This document shows, piece after piece, positions 8,918-17,146 of a stretch of 64,000 nt of DNA. The translations under genes were made by a program, and so were the position numbers. The stretch is from Rhodoblastus sp963804045 (GTDB lineage Bacteria; Pseudomonadota; Alphaproteobacteria; Rhizobiales; Beijerinckiaceae). Below the pieces are notes generated by a model. It made no database searches and was not told the DNA's origin. It saw nothing but the letters and a program-made list of their open reading frames with translations. The DNA is taken from assembly GCA_963804045.1 (NCBI GenBank), contig CAWDOR010000031.1, positions 62,001 to 126,000 on the forward strand, read 5' to 3'. The stretch's first letter is position 1. Each line of letters opens with the position of its first letter.

Positions 8918-9859
8918 ATGACCGAGCTTTCCTCTCTTTCTTCTGTCGCCGAATTGCGCCGCGCCATCTTCGGCAAAGGCGCGGCCCAGCGCGGCGATCT
9001 GACCCGGGCGCTCGCATGGGGCGGCGACAAGAGCGACGATTATGCCTCGCTGCTCGCCGATATCGCCGTCGATCTCCTGGTCGATCAGGCGGATCCGCCG
9101 CAATATATTTCCGCCGAAAGCGCCGCCTGGCTGATCGGCGAGATTCAGGCCCATCCGCTGCCCTATCGCGTGGAGATGCGGCTGCTGTCCGAGGTCATGG
9201 ACCGGGCCGTCAGCCTGCCGGCGGCGCTCTCCAGCTTTGCGCTGGCGGAAATCGAGAGCGCCGTCGTCACGGGGCGTCCCGATCATCCCGCCGGCGCCAT
9301 TGACGCCGGGGATGTCGAGGCCTTGCGCCATGCGGTTTACGCCACCGACGAAAACGCTTCGCTGCACGTCACCCGTCCCGAAGCCGAGGCGCTGTTTCGC
9401 ATCGCCCATGCCGGCGTCAAGGGCGAGGTCGATTCCGGCTTCGAGGCTCTCTTCGCCCAGGCGGTCGGCAATCATTTGATGGGCATAGCCTTTCATGGAA
9501 CGCCCACGGTCGCCGAGGAAAAGCGATTGGAGGATTTTGAAAATACGCCGGCCCCCAGTTTCGGCGGCTTCCTCAAAGGCATGTTCTCCGGCGGCTTGAG
9601 CCTTCCAACCCTTGATGACCTGAAAAGCCCCGATGAAATGGCCGACGCGCGTTGGGAGGCCCAGGCCGAGGCCGATATCGCCGAACGCGCCCAGGCCGAG
9701 CGGGTCGACCCGGACGAGACCGGCTGGTTGACGGCCCAGCTGACCCGCGACGGCGATCTGACTTCCGCCGAACGCGCCCTGCTCGCCTTTCTCAAGCGGG
9801 AGGAGGCCGGCGATCCGCCGGAAGCCCTGCGCGCCCTGTTCGCCAAGGCGGGCGTCTGA
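8918..9859 (+). CDS. Conserved hypothetical protein, TerB-like helical
   Basis: 313 aa, soluble, rich in Ala, Glu and Asp, no signal peptide or membrane segment. The C-terminal half contains GDVEALRHAVYA followed by VTRPEAEALFRIAHAG, a pattern resembling the helical TerB-like fold; that similarity is tentative. A Gly/Phe stretch (SFGGFLKGMFSGG) precedes a last acidic segment. The start at 8918 is preferred over an ATG at 8903 because GAAGGACAGG sits just upstream of 8918. It is followed eight bases later by a small membrane protein gene, so the two are probably co-transcribed. Confidence 0.6.
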   Translation: MTELSSLSSVAELRRAIFGKGAAQRGDLTRALAWGGDKSDDYASLLADIAVDLLVDQADPPQYISAESAAWLIGEIQAHPLPYRVEMRLLSEVMDRAVSLPAALSSFALAEIESAVVTGRPDHPAGAIDAGDVEALRHAVYATDENASLHVTRPEAEALFRIAHAGVKGEVDSGFEALFAQAVGNHLMGIAFHGTPTVAEEKRLEDFENTPAPSFGGFLKGMFSGGLSLPTLDDLKSPDEMADARWEAQAEADIAERAQAERVDPDETGWLTAQLTRDGDLTSAERALLAFLKREEAGDPPEALRALFAKAGV

Positions 9860-9867
9860 CGCGAACA

Positions 9868-10224
9868 ATGATCATTGAGCTTTTCGATCTCCTGATTCCC
9901 TGGACGCCATCGTCCTCCGGCATGACCTGGCAAGGCGTTGTTTGCCTGGGCACCCTGTTCTTCGGGCCGCTGTTCGCGGCGATCTGGCTCAGGCCCACTG
10001 CCGCGCGCTTCGCGCTCGGCCTGCTGGCGATGGCGCTCGCCTATGTCGTCGATTTCATCCTCTCGAACGCCATTGTCGCAAGCCAGGGGCTCGACATGGA
10101 CCGATTCCCCGTGAGCATCGAACTGATCCTTTACGGGATCATCGCCAGCGGCTGGCTCTTCGGCTCGGCCATCGGCGGGCTCGTCAGCGTCTACGGCGTC
10201 CGGCGCAAAAAATCGGCGACGTGA
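9868..10224 (+). CDS. Small integral membrane protein, unknown function
   Basis: 118 aa with three likely transmembrane helices (about 20-40, 48-70, 88-110) and a basic C-terminus (VRRKKSAT). Not recognised as a named family. The ATG at 9868 is eight bases after the preceding stop, so translation is probably coupled to the TerB-like gene. It ends 58 bases before psd. Confidence 0.6.
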   Translation: MIIELFDLLIPWTPSSSGMTWQGVVCLGTLFFGPLFAAIWLRPTAARFALGLLAMALAYVVDFILSNAIVASQGLDMDRFPVSIELILYGIIASGWLFGSAIGGLVSVYGVRRKKSAT

Positions 10225-10282
10225 CTTTGCCGCGATTTGGCGCCAAAACAGCGTCGCACGTCCCGCGCCCGGAGCCCTTTTC

Positions 10283-10981
10283 ATGTCCATGTCCGAGTCG
10301 ATCCGCAAGCAGATCACCCCTGTTCACCCGGAGGGCTATGTTTTCATAGGCATTTTCGCCGTGGTCGCCATGGTCCTGCATTGGCTGTGGTCGCCGCTGG
10401 GCTGGATCGGGGCGCTGGCGACGCTGTGGTGCGCCTATTTCTTCCGCGATCCCGCGCGCGTCACGCCGGTGCGCGACGGCTTGGTGGTCGCCCCCGCCGA
10501 CGGCTACGTCTGCTCGATCGGACAATTCGCGCCGCCGCCCGAGCTTGGCCTCGGTCCCGAGCCGATGCAGCGCGTCAGCATTTTCATGAGCGTGTTCGAC
10601 TGCCATGTGAACCGCGCGCCGATCACCGGTCGCGTCACCCGCATCGCCTACAAGCCCGGGCTGTTCTTCAACGCCGATCTCGACAAGGCCAGCGAGGACA
10701 ATGAGCGCAACGGGTTGTTGATCGAGGCGTCGCAGGGAACTTTCGCCGTGGTGCAGATCGCCGGGCTGATCGCGCGGCGCATCGTCGCCTTCGTCCAGGA
10801 GGGCCAGAGCCTCGGCGTCGGCGAGCGCTTCGGCCTGATCCGCTTCGGCTCGCGCGTCGATGTCTATATGCCCGCCGGCGCGCAACTGCTGGTCGGCCTT
10901 GGAACCAAAACCGTGGCGGGCGAGACCGTGCTCGCCGATTATCAGGCGGCGGCGGCCGAGCGCCCCTACAAGGTCGGCTGA
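10283..10981 (+). CDS. psd: Phosphatidylserine decarboxylase proenzyme
   Basis: Converts phosphatidylserine to phosphatidylethanolamine at the inner membrane. 232 aa, the short proteobacterial/archaeal type. A hydrophobic N-terminal hairpin (about 15-50) is followed by the catalytic core with FDCHVNRAPITG. The self-cleavage site is IRFGSRVDV (about residues 187-195), where Gly-Ser cleavage creates the pyruvoyl group on the alpha chain. The start has GGAG 9-10 bases upstream. pssA follows with a one-base gap, so substrate and product steps are in one operon. Confidence 0.96.
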   Translation: MSMSESIRKQITPVHPEGYVFIGIFAVVAMVLHWLWSPLGWIGALATLWCAYFFRDPARVTPVRDGLVVAPADGYVCSIGQFAPPPELGLGPEPMQRVSIFMSVFDCHVNRAPITGRVTRIAYKPGLFFNADLDKASEDNERNGLLIEASQGTFAVVQIAGLIARRIVAFVQEGQSLGVGERFGLIRFGSRVDVYMPAGAQLLVGLGTKTVAGETVLADYQAAAAERPYKVG

Positions 10982-10982
10982 G

Positions 10983-11786
10983 ATGGCCGAGGATGTGTCG
11001 CCCGATCCGGCTCCGGCCCGCGCCGTCTTGCAGGCGCGAGGGCTTCGCGCCTTGCCGCTGCGCTTTGTCGTGCCCAATGTGGTGACGCTGCTGGCGCTTT
11101 GCGCCGGGTTGACCGCGATTCGCTTCGCCGTCGACAAGCACTTTGAAAGCGCGGTGCTGGCCATTGTGGTCGCCGCCGTGCTCGATGGCGTCGACGGCCG
11201 CATCGCCCGGGCGCTCAAGGGCTCGTCGCGTTTCGGCGCGGAGCTGGATTCGCTGGCGGATTTCATCGATTTCGGCGTCGCGCCCGGCCTCATCCTCTAT
11301 TTCTGGTCGCTGCAGCAATTGGGGACGCTGGGCTGGGTGGCCGTGCTGTTCTTCGCCATAGCCGCGGCTCTGCGGCTGGCGCGTTTCAATGTGATGATCG
11401 ACGATCCCGACCGTCCCGGCTGGATGAACAAGTTCTTCACGGGCATGCCGGCGCCGGCGGGCGCCATTGTCGTGCTGCTGCCGCTTTATCTGCATCTGGT
11501 CTTCGACTTCCCCGCCGCGCCGAAAATCTCGCTGCTGGAGGCGGCCTATGTGCTGCTGGTGGCGCTGTTGATGGCCAGCCGCATTCCCCATTATTCGGGA
11601 AAAAGCCTTGGCCGGGTGCCACGCGAAAAATTCATTTTCGTGCTGTTCCTGGTGGCGGCGGTGCTGGTGCTCTTGGCCTCCTTCCCGATGCATATGCTGA
11701 TCGTGCTCAGCCTGCTCTATCTATGCATGATCCCCTTCTCGGTGCGCGCCTTCAACAGACTGGCGGCGTCGCCGCCGGCGGCCTGA
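10983..11786 (+). CDS. pssA: CDP-diacylglycerol-serine O-phosphatidyltransferase
   Basis: Makes phosphatidylserine from CDP-diacylglycerol and L-serine. 267 aa with the complete CDP-alcohol phosphotransferase signature DG-x2-AR-x8-G-x3-D-x3-D, seen as DGVDGRIARALKGSSRFG followed by AELDSLAD (about residues 65-90). Some eight hydrophobic helices match the membrane-bound PssA type rather than the soluble E. coli form. It lies one base after psd, giving a phosphatidylethanolamine operon. Confidence 0.95.
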   Translation: MAEDVSPDPAPARAVLQARGLRALPLRFVVPNVVTLLALCAGLTAIRFAVDKHFESAVLAIVVAAVLDGVDGRIARALKGSSRFGAELDSLADFIDFGVAPGLILYFWSLQQLGTLGWVAVLFFAIAAALRLARFNVMIDDPDRPGWMNKFFTGMPAPAGAIVVLLPLYLHLVFDFPAAPKISLLEAAYVLLVALLMASRIPHYSGKSLGRVPREKFIFVLFLVAAVLVLLASFPMHMLIVLSLLYLCMIPFSVRAFNRLAASPPAA

Positions 11787-11788
11787 CC

Positions 11789-12697
11789 GTGCGGCTGGCC
11801 TATCGCCGGCTCGACGTTTTCACCGACCGTCCTCTGGCCGGCAATCCGCTGGCGGTGGTGCTCGACGCGGAAGGCCTGTCTTCGGCGCAAATGCAGGCCA
11901 TCGCCGGGGAGTTCAACCTTTCCGAGACGGTTTTCGTCCTTCCGCCCCGCGACCCCGTCCATGCGGCGCGGCTGAGAATTTTCACGCCGGCGGCGGAACT
12001 GCCTTTCGCCGGCCATCCGACCATCGGCGCCGCCTGTCTGATCGCGCAATTGCGCGCGCCGGACATGATCGGCCCGGCGCCGCTGCGGCTGGTGCTGGAG
12101 GAGGAGATCGGCCCGGTGGTCTGCGAAGTGTTTCGCGCCAGGGGCGCCTTGCGCGCCGAATTTGTCGCGCCCCGCCTGCCGGAAATTCATTTGGCCGCGC
12201 CGCTGGATTCGGCGCGGCTGGCGGCGGCTTTGGGGCTGGCGGCCGGCGATATCGGTTTTGACGGCCATGTCCCCTGCATCGCCTCGGCCGGCGTCGCCTT
12301 TGGCTTCGTCCCGGTCTCCGGCCTGGCGGCGCTGAACCGCGCCGCGCCCGATCTGGCGGCGCTCGCCGCCGCTCTGCCGCTGCCGCGCCCGGCCGTGGCG
12401 CTTTATGCCCGCGAAACCTCGGACACCGCCAGCCATGTGCAGGTCAGAGTTTTCGTTCCCGGTCTGGGCGTCGCCGAAGACCCGGCGACCGGCTCGGCGG
12501 CGGCGGCTTTCGCCGCCGTGGCGCGGAAATTCGAAACCCCCGACGATGGCGAGCATGCCCTCGTCATCGAACAGGGGTTTCAGATGGGCCGGCCGAGCCA
12601 GATCGTTCTGAGCCTGCGGGTCGAACAGGGCGCGCTGAGCGAAGTGCGCGTCGGCGGCGCCAGCGTGATTGTCGGCGAAGGCGTGCTGACGCTCTGA
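11789..12697 (+). CDS. PhzF family isomerase/epimerase-like protein
   Basis: 302 aa of the diaminopimelate-epimerase-like PhzF fold. The N-terminus MRLAYRRLDVFTDRPLAGNP, the GHPTIGAACLIA motif (about 72-83) and EDPATGSAAAAFAA (about 230-243) are the family signatures. The conserved Glu of the catalytic site is in FNLSETVFV. The physiological substrate is unknown; nothing around it suggests phenazines. The GTG at 11789 begins two bases after the pssA stop, so it is probably the third gene of that operon. Confidence 0.85.
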   Translation: MRLAYRRLDVFTDRPLAGNPLAVVLDAEGLSSAQMQAIAGEFNLSETVFVLPPRDPVHAARLRIFTPAAELPFAGHPTIGAACLIAQLRAPDMIGPAPLRLVLEEEIGPVVCEVFRARGALRAEFVAPRLPEIHLAAPLDSARLAAALGLAAGDIGFDGHVPCIASAGVAFGFVPVSGLAALNRAAPDLAALAAALPLPRPAVALYARETSDTASHVQVRVFVPGLGVAEDPATGSAAAAFAAVARKFETPDDGEHALVIEQGFQMGRPSQIVLSLRVEQGALSEVRVGGASVIVGEGVLTL

Positions 12698-12711
12698 GAC
12701 AGCTGCGCCGT

Positions 12712-12993
12712 TCAGCCGCAAGCCAGCGGTTGTTTGTCATTCGCGTCGGAGCGCCGCTCGAAACAATGATCCGGCGGCTCGCGATCGACCAGGGTGGAGG
12801 GCAGCGCCGCCGCGGGGCGCGGCGGCGTGCGGTCGATCAGCAGGGCGGGAACGATCTGCGCGGCGGCCGGCCGGGTCCAGGCCTTGGGCTCGCCGAGCCG
12901 GGGCTTTTGCTGCGGCTGATAGGCCAGCGCGCCAAGACCGCCAGCAAGAGCGAAAACCAGGGATAGACGAGCGAGCGAAACCTGCTGTTTCAT
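12712..12993 (-). CDS. Small exported hypothetical protein
   Basis: 93 aa with a signal-peptide-like N-terminus (MKQQVSLARLSLVFALAGGLGALA), then a Pro/Arg-rich region without recognisable motif. Two cysteines lie near the end (DHCFERRS and the last CG). GAGGG seven bases before the ATG supports translation. It runs convergently with the PhzF-like gene, leaving only 14 bases between them. Function unknown. Confidence 0.55.
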   Translation of the reverse strand: MKQQVSLARLSLVFALAGGLGALAYQPQQKPRLGEPKAWTRPAAAQIVPALLIDRTPPRPAAALPSTLVDREPPDHCFERRSDANDKQPLACG

Positions 12994-13140
12994 GACGCGA
13001 CCCTCATGGCCGAACCCGGGACTGCGACTGATTGGTAGCGTCCCGGCGCGGGGGGAGTCGAATCACAAGGTTGTGTACTGTTGAGCGGGGAACTAATCTC
13101 GCCCCATCCGAGTCGTCCGCAAATCGAAGGATGAGCCGCA

Positions 13141-13386
13141 TTGAGCGCCGCCGCTGAAAAAATCGAGCTGACTTTCGAAGCCGCCATGGGCCAGCTAGAA
13201 GATATTGTCGCGGCGCTGGAAAAGGGCAATGTCGATCTCGACAAGAGCATCGCCCTTTATGAGCGCGGCGAAAAGCTGAAGAAACATTGCGACGCCCTGC
13301 TGAAAAGCGCCGAGGCGCGCATCGAGAAAATCGTTCAGGGCTCGGACGGCCTCGCCAAGAGCGTCGCGCCGCTCGACGTCGAATAG
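13141..13386 (+). CDS. xseB: Exodeoxyribonuclease VII small subunit
   Basis: 81 aa, the small helical subunit that assembles on XseA to degrade single-stranded DNA. It shows the family core FEAAMGQLEDIVAALEKG, LDKSIALYERGEKLKKHC and a short acidic tail. The start is a TTG at 13141, the only start in frame that fits the family. It is followed by a pirin gene three bases downstream. In many alphaproteobacteria xseB lies near dxs; here isoprenoid gene ispE is two genes away. Confidence 0.93.
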   Translation: MSAAAEKIELTFEAAMGQLEDIVAALEKGNVDLDKSIALYERGEKLKKHCDALLKSAEARIEKIVQGSDGLAKSVAPLDVE

Positions 13387-13389
13387 CCG

Positions 13390-14283
13390 ATGAGCGCGCC
13401 CGGCCCCTCCGTCGAAATGCGGATCGTCCCGCCCATGCGCGATCTCGGCGGCTTCGGCGTGCGCCGCGCCTTGCCCGCGCCAAATCTCCGCTCGGTCGGG
13501 CCCTTTGTTTTCCTCGACGAAATGGGCCCGGCGACTTTCGCCGCCGGCGAGGGGATCGACGTGCGTCCCCATCCCCATATCGGCCTGGCGACCCTCACCT
13601 ATCTGCTCGACGGCGCGCTGTTCCATCGCGATTCCCTGGGCCATGCCCAGGAAATCGCGCCCGGCGCGGTCAATCTGATGGTGGCGGGGCGCGGCGTCGT
13701 CCATTCCGAGCGCTCGCCGGTGCCGTTTCGCGCCAGCGGCGGGCTGATGCATGGGCTGCAATTCTGGCTGGCTCTGCCCCAGGCGCAGGCCGAAATCGCG
13801 CCCTCATTCGACCATTACGAGGCCGCCGCGCTTCCCGAGATCGCCGGTCCGGGCTGGCGCAGCCGGGTCGCCATTGGCGCGCTCGACGGCGCGAGCGCCC
13901 CGACCCGCAATGTGTTCGCGCCTTGCGCGCTCGCCGATCTCAGCCTCGACGCCGGCGCGAGCTATGAATTCGGCGGGGATTACGAGGAGCGCGCGCTCTA
14001 TCTGATTTCCGGCGAAATCGACATCGACGGCGCGCGCCATGCCGGCAACAGCCTGATCGTGCTGAAGCCCGGCGTCGATGTGGCGCTGCGCGCGGCGACG
14101 CCGGCGCGGCTGGCGCTGATCGGCGGCGATCCGCTGGACGGGCCGCGCTTTCTCTGGTGGAATTTCGTTTCCGCCAGCCGCGAGCGCATCGTCGCGGCGC
14201 GCGAGGACTGGATCGCTGGAAAGTTTCCGGGCATTGAGGGCGATGCGGAATTCATCCCCGCGCCCGAACTGAAGGCCCTATGA
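13390..14283 (+). CDS. Pirin family protein
   Basis: 297 aa bicupin of the pirin family. The N-terminal cupin has the metal motif HPHIGLATLTYLLDG (His pair) and the later GRGVVHSERS with the remaining His and Glu ligands, so Fe(II) binding is likely. The C-terminal cupin contains ERALYLISGEIDIDG. Bacterial pirins are variously reported as quercetinase-like or regulatory; the role cannot be fixed here. The stop overlaps the ispE start by four bases (ATGA), so expression of the two is coupled. Confidence 0.88.
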   Translation: MSAPGPSVEMRIVPPMRDLGGFGVRRALPAPNLRSVGPFVFLDEMGPATFAAGEGIDVRPHPHIGLATLTYLLDGALFHRDSLGHAQEIAPGAVNLMVAGRGVVHSERSPVPFRASGGLMHGLQFWLALPQAQAEIAPSFDHYEAAALPEIAGPGWRSRVAIGALDGASAPTRNVFAPCALADLSLDAGASYEFGGDYEERALYLISGEIDIDGARHAGNSLIVLKPGVDVALRAATPARLALIGGDPLDGPRFLWWNFVSASRERIVAAREDWIAGKFPGIEGDAEFIPAPELKAL

Positions 14284-15180
14284 CCCTTTCAGCCCAAATG
14301 CCCCTTTCTGCGCCTCTGACCGCCCGCGCCCCGGCCAAGATCAACTTGACCCTGCATATCGAGGGCCGCCGCGCCGACGGCTATCATGAATTGACCAGTC
14401 TGGTGGCCTTCGCCGGCGCCGCGGACGTGCTGCGTTTCGCGCCGGCGGAAGAATTTTCCCTGGAGGTCTCGGGGCCGACCGCGAGCCAGGCGGGCGCGGG
14501 CGGCGACAATCTGGTGGCGCGGGTCGAGCGCGCCCTGCGCGCCGAGAACTCCCGGCCTGAAAACCGGCGCCTTTCAACTCACCAAGGTTCTGCCGGTGGC
14601 CGCCGGCATTGGCGGCGGCTCCTCGGACGCCGCCGCCGCGCTGCGCCTGCTGGCGCGGGCCAATGGCCTGGACGCCGAGGCGCCCGCGCTTTACGCCGCC
14701 GCGCGCAAGACCGGGGCCGATATTCCCGTCTGCCTCGCCCCGCGCGCGAAATTCATGCGCGGCGTCGGCGAAGCGCTGGGGCCGGCGCTGAAACTGCCGC
14801 CGCTGTTCGCCGTGCTGGTCAATCCGCGCGTCCCCGTCGAGACCCGGGCGGTGTTCCAGAAAATGGGATTGAAGCCGGGAGAGGCCTCGGGGTTCGGGGG
14901 GCATCCCGAAATCGTCGAGGGCATGGATTTCGAAAGCTTTTTGCGCGCTTTGAAAAAGGGCCGCAACGATATGGAGGACGCGGCCTGCGTGCTGGCGCCC
15001 ATTGTCGGCCATGTGCTCGCCGTGCTTTCGGGCGCGCGCGGCTGCCGTCTGGCGCGCATGTCCGGCTCGGGCGCCACCTGTTTCGCTTTGTTCGAGAGCT
15101 GTCGTCAGGCGGGCGCGGCGGCCAGGGTCATCGCGCGCGCCCATCCCGAATGGTGGGTCAAGCCGACTCTGTTGCGTTGA
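14280..15180 (+). CDS. ispE: 4-diphosphocytidyl-2-C-methyl-D-erythritol kinase, frameshifted
   Basis: GHMP kinase of the MEP isoprenoid pathway. Frame 1 (14280 to about 14548) encodes the N-terminus with APAKINLTLHIEGRRADGYH. The rest, with VLPVAAGIGGGSSDAAAALR (ATP-binding GHMP motif), IPVCLAPRAKF and SGSGATCFALF, is in another frame ending at 15180. Total length is 901 bases, one more than a multiple of three. Removing one A from GAGAACTCCC near 14545-14548 restores E-T-P-G-L and a continuous protein of about 299 aa. As ispE is normally essential, a sequencing error is more likely than a pseudogene. It overlaps pirin by four bases and the convergent gene by 23. Confidence 0.88.
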
Positions 15181-15736
15181 AGGCGAAGGCGCCATTGGCG
15201 CCTTCGGTCGCGCCCCAGCGCGGAACGCGGGCGCAATAGGCGACAAAGGCCTCGCCATGATCCTCGGCGAGGCGGCGCTCCTCGCGGGGCACGGCGACGC
15301 GGTCGAAATAGCTCCAGGCGCCCAGCAGGGTCAGGCCGGCGCCGGTGATCCAGAGGGCGGCGGGCAGCGCTTCGGAATTGTCGACGCCGATCTCGCAATA
15401 GGAGACCACGGCGAACCACAGCGCGAATTGCGCCAGCGCCACCATATAGACGGGATTGCGGGTGAGGCGATAGGGGCCGCCGGTGACCAGCCGGGGCGAA
15501 TGGCCGAAGTCCCAGGAGGTTCCCCCCTGCCGCACCAGCCAGGCCATCAAGAGGATTTTGAGCGGATAGCACAGGGCGATCAGCGTCAGGGGAATGGCCA
15601 TGTCGCGCCATTGCTCGACGATCAGCGGCATATGCGTGGACAGATAGAGGCAGAGGAACAGGGTCGCCGCCAGTTCGATCCGGAATGTGCCGCTGCTGCG
15701 GTTGAAGGCGTGCAAAAAACTGTCGATCGAACGCAT
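15158..15736 (-). CDS. Isoprenylcysteine carboxyl methyltransferase-like membrane protein
   Basis: 192 aa with five or so hydrophobic helices and the C-terminal motif of the ICMT/phospholipid methyltransferase superfamily: GGPYRLTRNPVYM (about 105-117) and, near the end, REERRLAEDHGEAFVAYCARVPRW, which form the SAM-binding pocket. The bacterial substrate is unknown; phospholipid or isoprenoid-thiol methylation are possibilities. Its 3' end overlaps the 3' end of ispE by 23 bases. Confidence 0.82.
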   Translation of the reverse strand: MRSIDSFLHAFNRSSGTFRIELAATLFLCLYLSTHMPLIVEQWRDMAIPLTLIALCYPLKILLMAWLVRQGGTSWDFGHSPRLVTGGPYRLTRNPVYMVALAQFALWFAVVSYCEIGVDNSEALPAALWITGAGLTLLGAWSYFDRVAVPREERRLAEDHGEAFVAYCARVPRWGATEGANGAFAFNATESA

Positions 15737-15870
15737 TTCGGACTCTGTGTTTTGGCCGCCTCTGAATACGTGACGTTAGGTTATATTAATTTCTGAATCC
15801 TTACGCCCGTCAGACCGAACAAGACTCCAGTCTTTTCCGGCCGATGGCTTCCCGTCCGAAAATTTCGAGC
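15737..15870. other. Upstream region of the methyltransferase-like gene
   Basis: Leader and promoter region of the minus-strand gene starting at 15736. No ORF of substance is seen. The small-RNA terminator at 15871 lies at its far end and separates the two minus-strand transcripts. Confidence 0.4.
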
Positions 15871-15898
15871 AAAAAAAAGGCCGCTGCGAACAGCGGCC
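15871..15898 (-). terminator. UUCG-tetraloop intrinsic terminator (minus strand)
   Basis: Read on the minus strand: GGCCGCTG, loop TTCG, CAGCGGCC, followed by eight T residues. It is a textbook terminator, and no minus-strand protein gene lies close upstream, so it probably ends a small RNA. Confidence 0.8.
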
Positions 15899-15956
15899 AA
15901 GTCTAGGGAGGAAACGCCCAAGGAGGGCTGCAGCACAAGCGAAGGCCTGCGCTACG
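15871..15956 (-). ncRNA. Candidate small RNA with anti-Shine-Dalgarno CU-rich loops
   Basis: A compact orphan transcription unit. On the minus strand a consensus TTGACA (15986-15991), a 17-bp spacer and TAGATT (15963-15968) predict initiation near 15956. Transcription would end about 86 nt later in the strong hairpin at 15871-15898. No ORF fits. The body contains GCCC-TCCTT-GGGC, a small hairpin with an anti-SD loop, then TTTCCTCCCT single-stranded. This is the architecture of many alphaproteobacterial trans-acting small RNAs that block ribosome binding sites. I cannot assign it to a named family. Confidence 0.55.
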
Positions 15957-15962
15957 AGAATG

Positions 15963-15991
15963 AATCTATGTTGCGACGCACAAAATGTCAA
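15963..15991 (-). promoter_or_regulatory. Sigma-70-type promoter of the candidate small RNA
   Basis: Minus strand -35 TTGACA at 15986-15991 and -10 TAGATT at 15963-15968, separated by exactly 17 bases. The -35 is a perfect consensus match and the -10 matches four of six. Confidence 0.55.
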
Positions 15992-15997
15992 GCGGAA

Positions 15998-16014
15998 ATG
16001 TTGCAGCGCAACAT
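15998..16014. promoter_or_regulatory. 17-bp palindrome upstream of the small-RNA promoter
   Basis: ATGTTGC-AGC-GCAACAT is a perfect inverted repeat 6 bases behind the -35. The half-site ATGTTGCG recurs at 15968-15975 in the promoter spacer. It looks like an operator for a dimeric regulator controlling the small RNA and perhaps the divergent phosphatase gene. The regulator is unknown. Confidence 0.4.
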
Positions 16015-16114
16015 ATTTTCGGCGAAATTGGCCGCGGCTCTGTTATCCGGTTGACATATTGGGATGATTTTCCTTCCTTGACACCTCTGACCTCTCACAG
16101 GCGAGACCCGGGCT

Positions 16115-16810
16115 TTGCAATTCCATCCGCTGATTGCGCTGTTTTGCTTGAACCTCGCCTTGTCGCCCGCGGCGGCGGCGGAAAAACAAGTCTTCCTTGC
16201 GCCGGAGCGGGCGCCGGTCGCGGGCCTGATCGCCGCTCCGCCGGGCGAAGGCTCGGCAAGGCAGAAAAGCGAACTGGCGGAATTGCATCGCATCCAGGCC
16301 GAGCGCACGCCCAGCGAGGAGCAGGCGGCGCGCGCCGACGCCGAGGAAAAGACCGTGGCCGCGTTTTCCGCGACGCTTGGCGTGGATTTCGCGGCGCAGG
16401 CGCCCAGGACCGCGCGTCTTGCCGCGCATGTCGCGGAGAGCTCGGAAATTTACGTGCGCGCGGCGAAGACATTCTATCGGCGTCCCCATCCCTATCAGGT
16501 CGACGCCGGCCTGCATCCGGCCTGCCCGCCGAAAAAGCCGGTCGCCGACGAATCCTACCCTTCGGGCCATGCGCTGCGCGGCTGGCTGCTGGCTCTCACT
16601 CTGGCCGAGCTGGCGCCGGAAAAACGCGACAGGATTCTGGCCCGCGCCGAAGGCTACGCCCATAACCGGCTGATCTGCGGCGTGCATTATCCCAGCGACA
16701 TCGAAGCCTCGAAAGCGCTGGCCCGGGCGCTTTATCCGCTGATGGCGCGCCAGCGCGACTTCAGGCGCGAATTGGCGGCGGCGCGTCAGGAATGGCGGTC
16801 AACAAAATAA
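16115..16810 (+). CDS. Class A nonspecific acid phosphatase (PAP2 superfamily)
   Basis: 231 aa periplasmic phosphomonoesterase. A signal peptide is seen at the start (MQFHPLIALFCLNLALSPAAAA). The PAP2 catalytic signature is complete: K-x6-RP as KTFYRRPHP, PSGH as SYPSGHALRG, and NR-x5-H-x3-D as HNRLICGVHYPSD, where the usual SR is NR. The segment between the last two motifs has the length typical of PhoN-like class A enzymes. The start is a TTG at 16115. It is divergent from the small RNA. Confidence 0.85.
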   Translation: MQFHPLIALFCLNLALSPAAAAEKQVFLAPERAPVAGLIAAPPGEGSARQKSELAELHRIQAERTPSEEQAARADAEEKTVAAFSATLGVDFAAQAPRTARLAAHVAESSEIYVRAAKTFYRRPHPYQVDAGLHPACPPKKPVADESYPSGHALRGWLLALTLAELAPEKRDRILARAEGYAHNRLICGVHYPSDIEASKALARALYPLMARQRDFRRELAAARQEWRSTK

Positions 16811-16820
16811 CAGGCGGCGG

Positions 16821-17135
16821 TCAGAACGACTGTTCCGCCGCGACTCTGTGGTCCTGGTTGACGCCGCGATCGAGTCGGATCGCATGGTCCTTGCCGGCGC
16901 GGTCGCGCCATTTGGCCTTGCAGATCTGCGGCCCGCACAGAACTTCCGGGTAGTGATGCAGCGGCTTGCCGCTGTTGATCATGCGCAGGCCGAAGCTCTC
17001 GTCGGGTTTCCAGCCCTGCGCCAGCAGCTCGCCGCGCAATTGCTGATAGGGCTCGCCGGCGGTTTGCGCGCGAGCCGGCGCGGCCAGAGCCAGGGACAAG
17101 GCCAGCACGCCGGCCAAACGCAAGTGATTCCGCAT
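16821..17135 (-). CDS. Small exported hypothetical protein
   Basis: 104 aa with a clear signal peptide (MRNHLRLAGVLALSLALAAPARA, cleavage after ARA). A short mature domain has two cysteines in VLCGPQICKAKWRD, probably a disulphide. The start at 17135 is supported by GGAGA eight bases upstream; a second ATG at 17147 is possible. It follows the lytic transglycosylase gene by 11 bases on the same strand and is probably its operon partner. Family unknown. Confidence 0.6.
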   Translation of the reverse strand: MRNHLRLAGVLALSLALAAPARAQTAGEPYQQLRGELLAQGWKPDESFGLRMINSGKPLHHYPEVLCGPQICKAKWRDRAGKDHAIRLDRGVNQDHRVAAEQSF

Positions 17136-17146
17136 TGTCGTCTCCA

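Noticed and set aside
16051..16080. Promoter of the acid phosphatase gene at TTGACA 16051
   Set aside because: No acceptable -10 hexamer lies 16-18 bases downstream.
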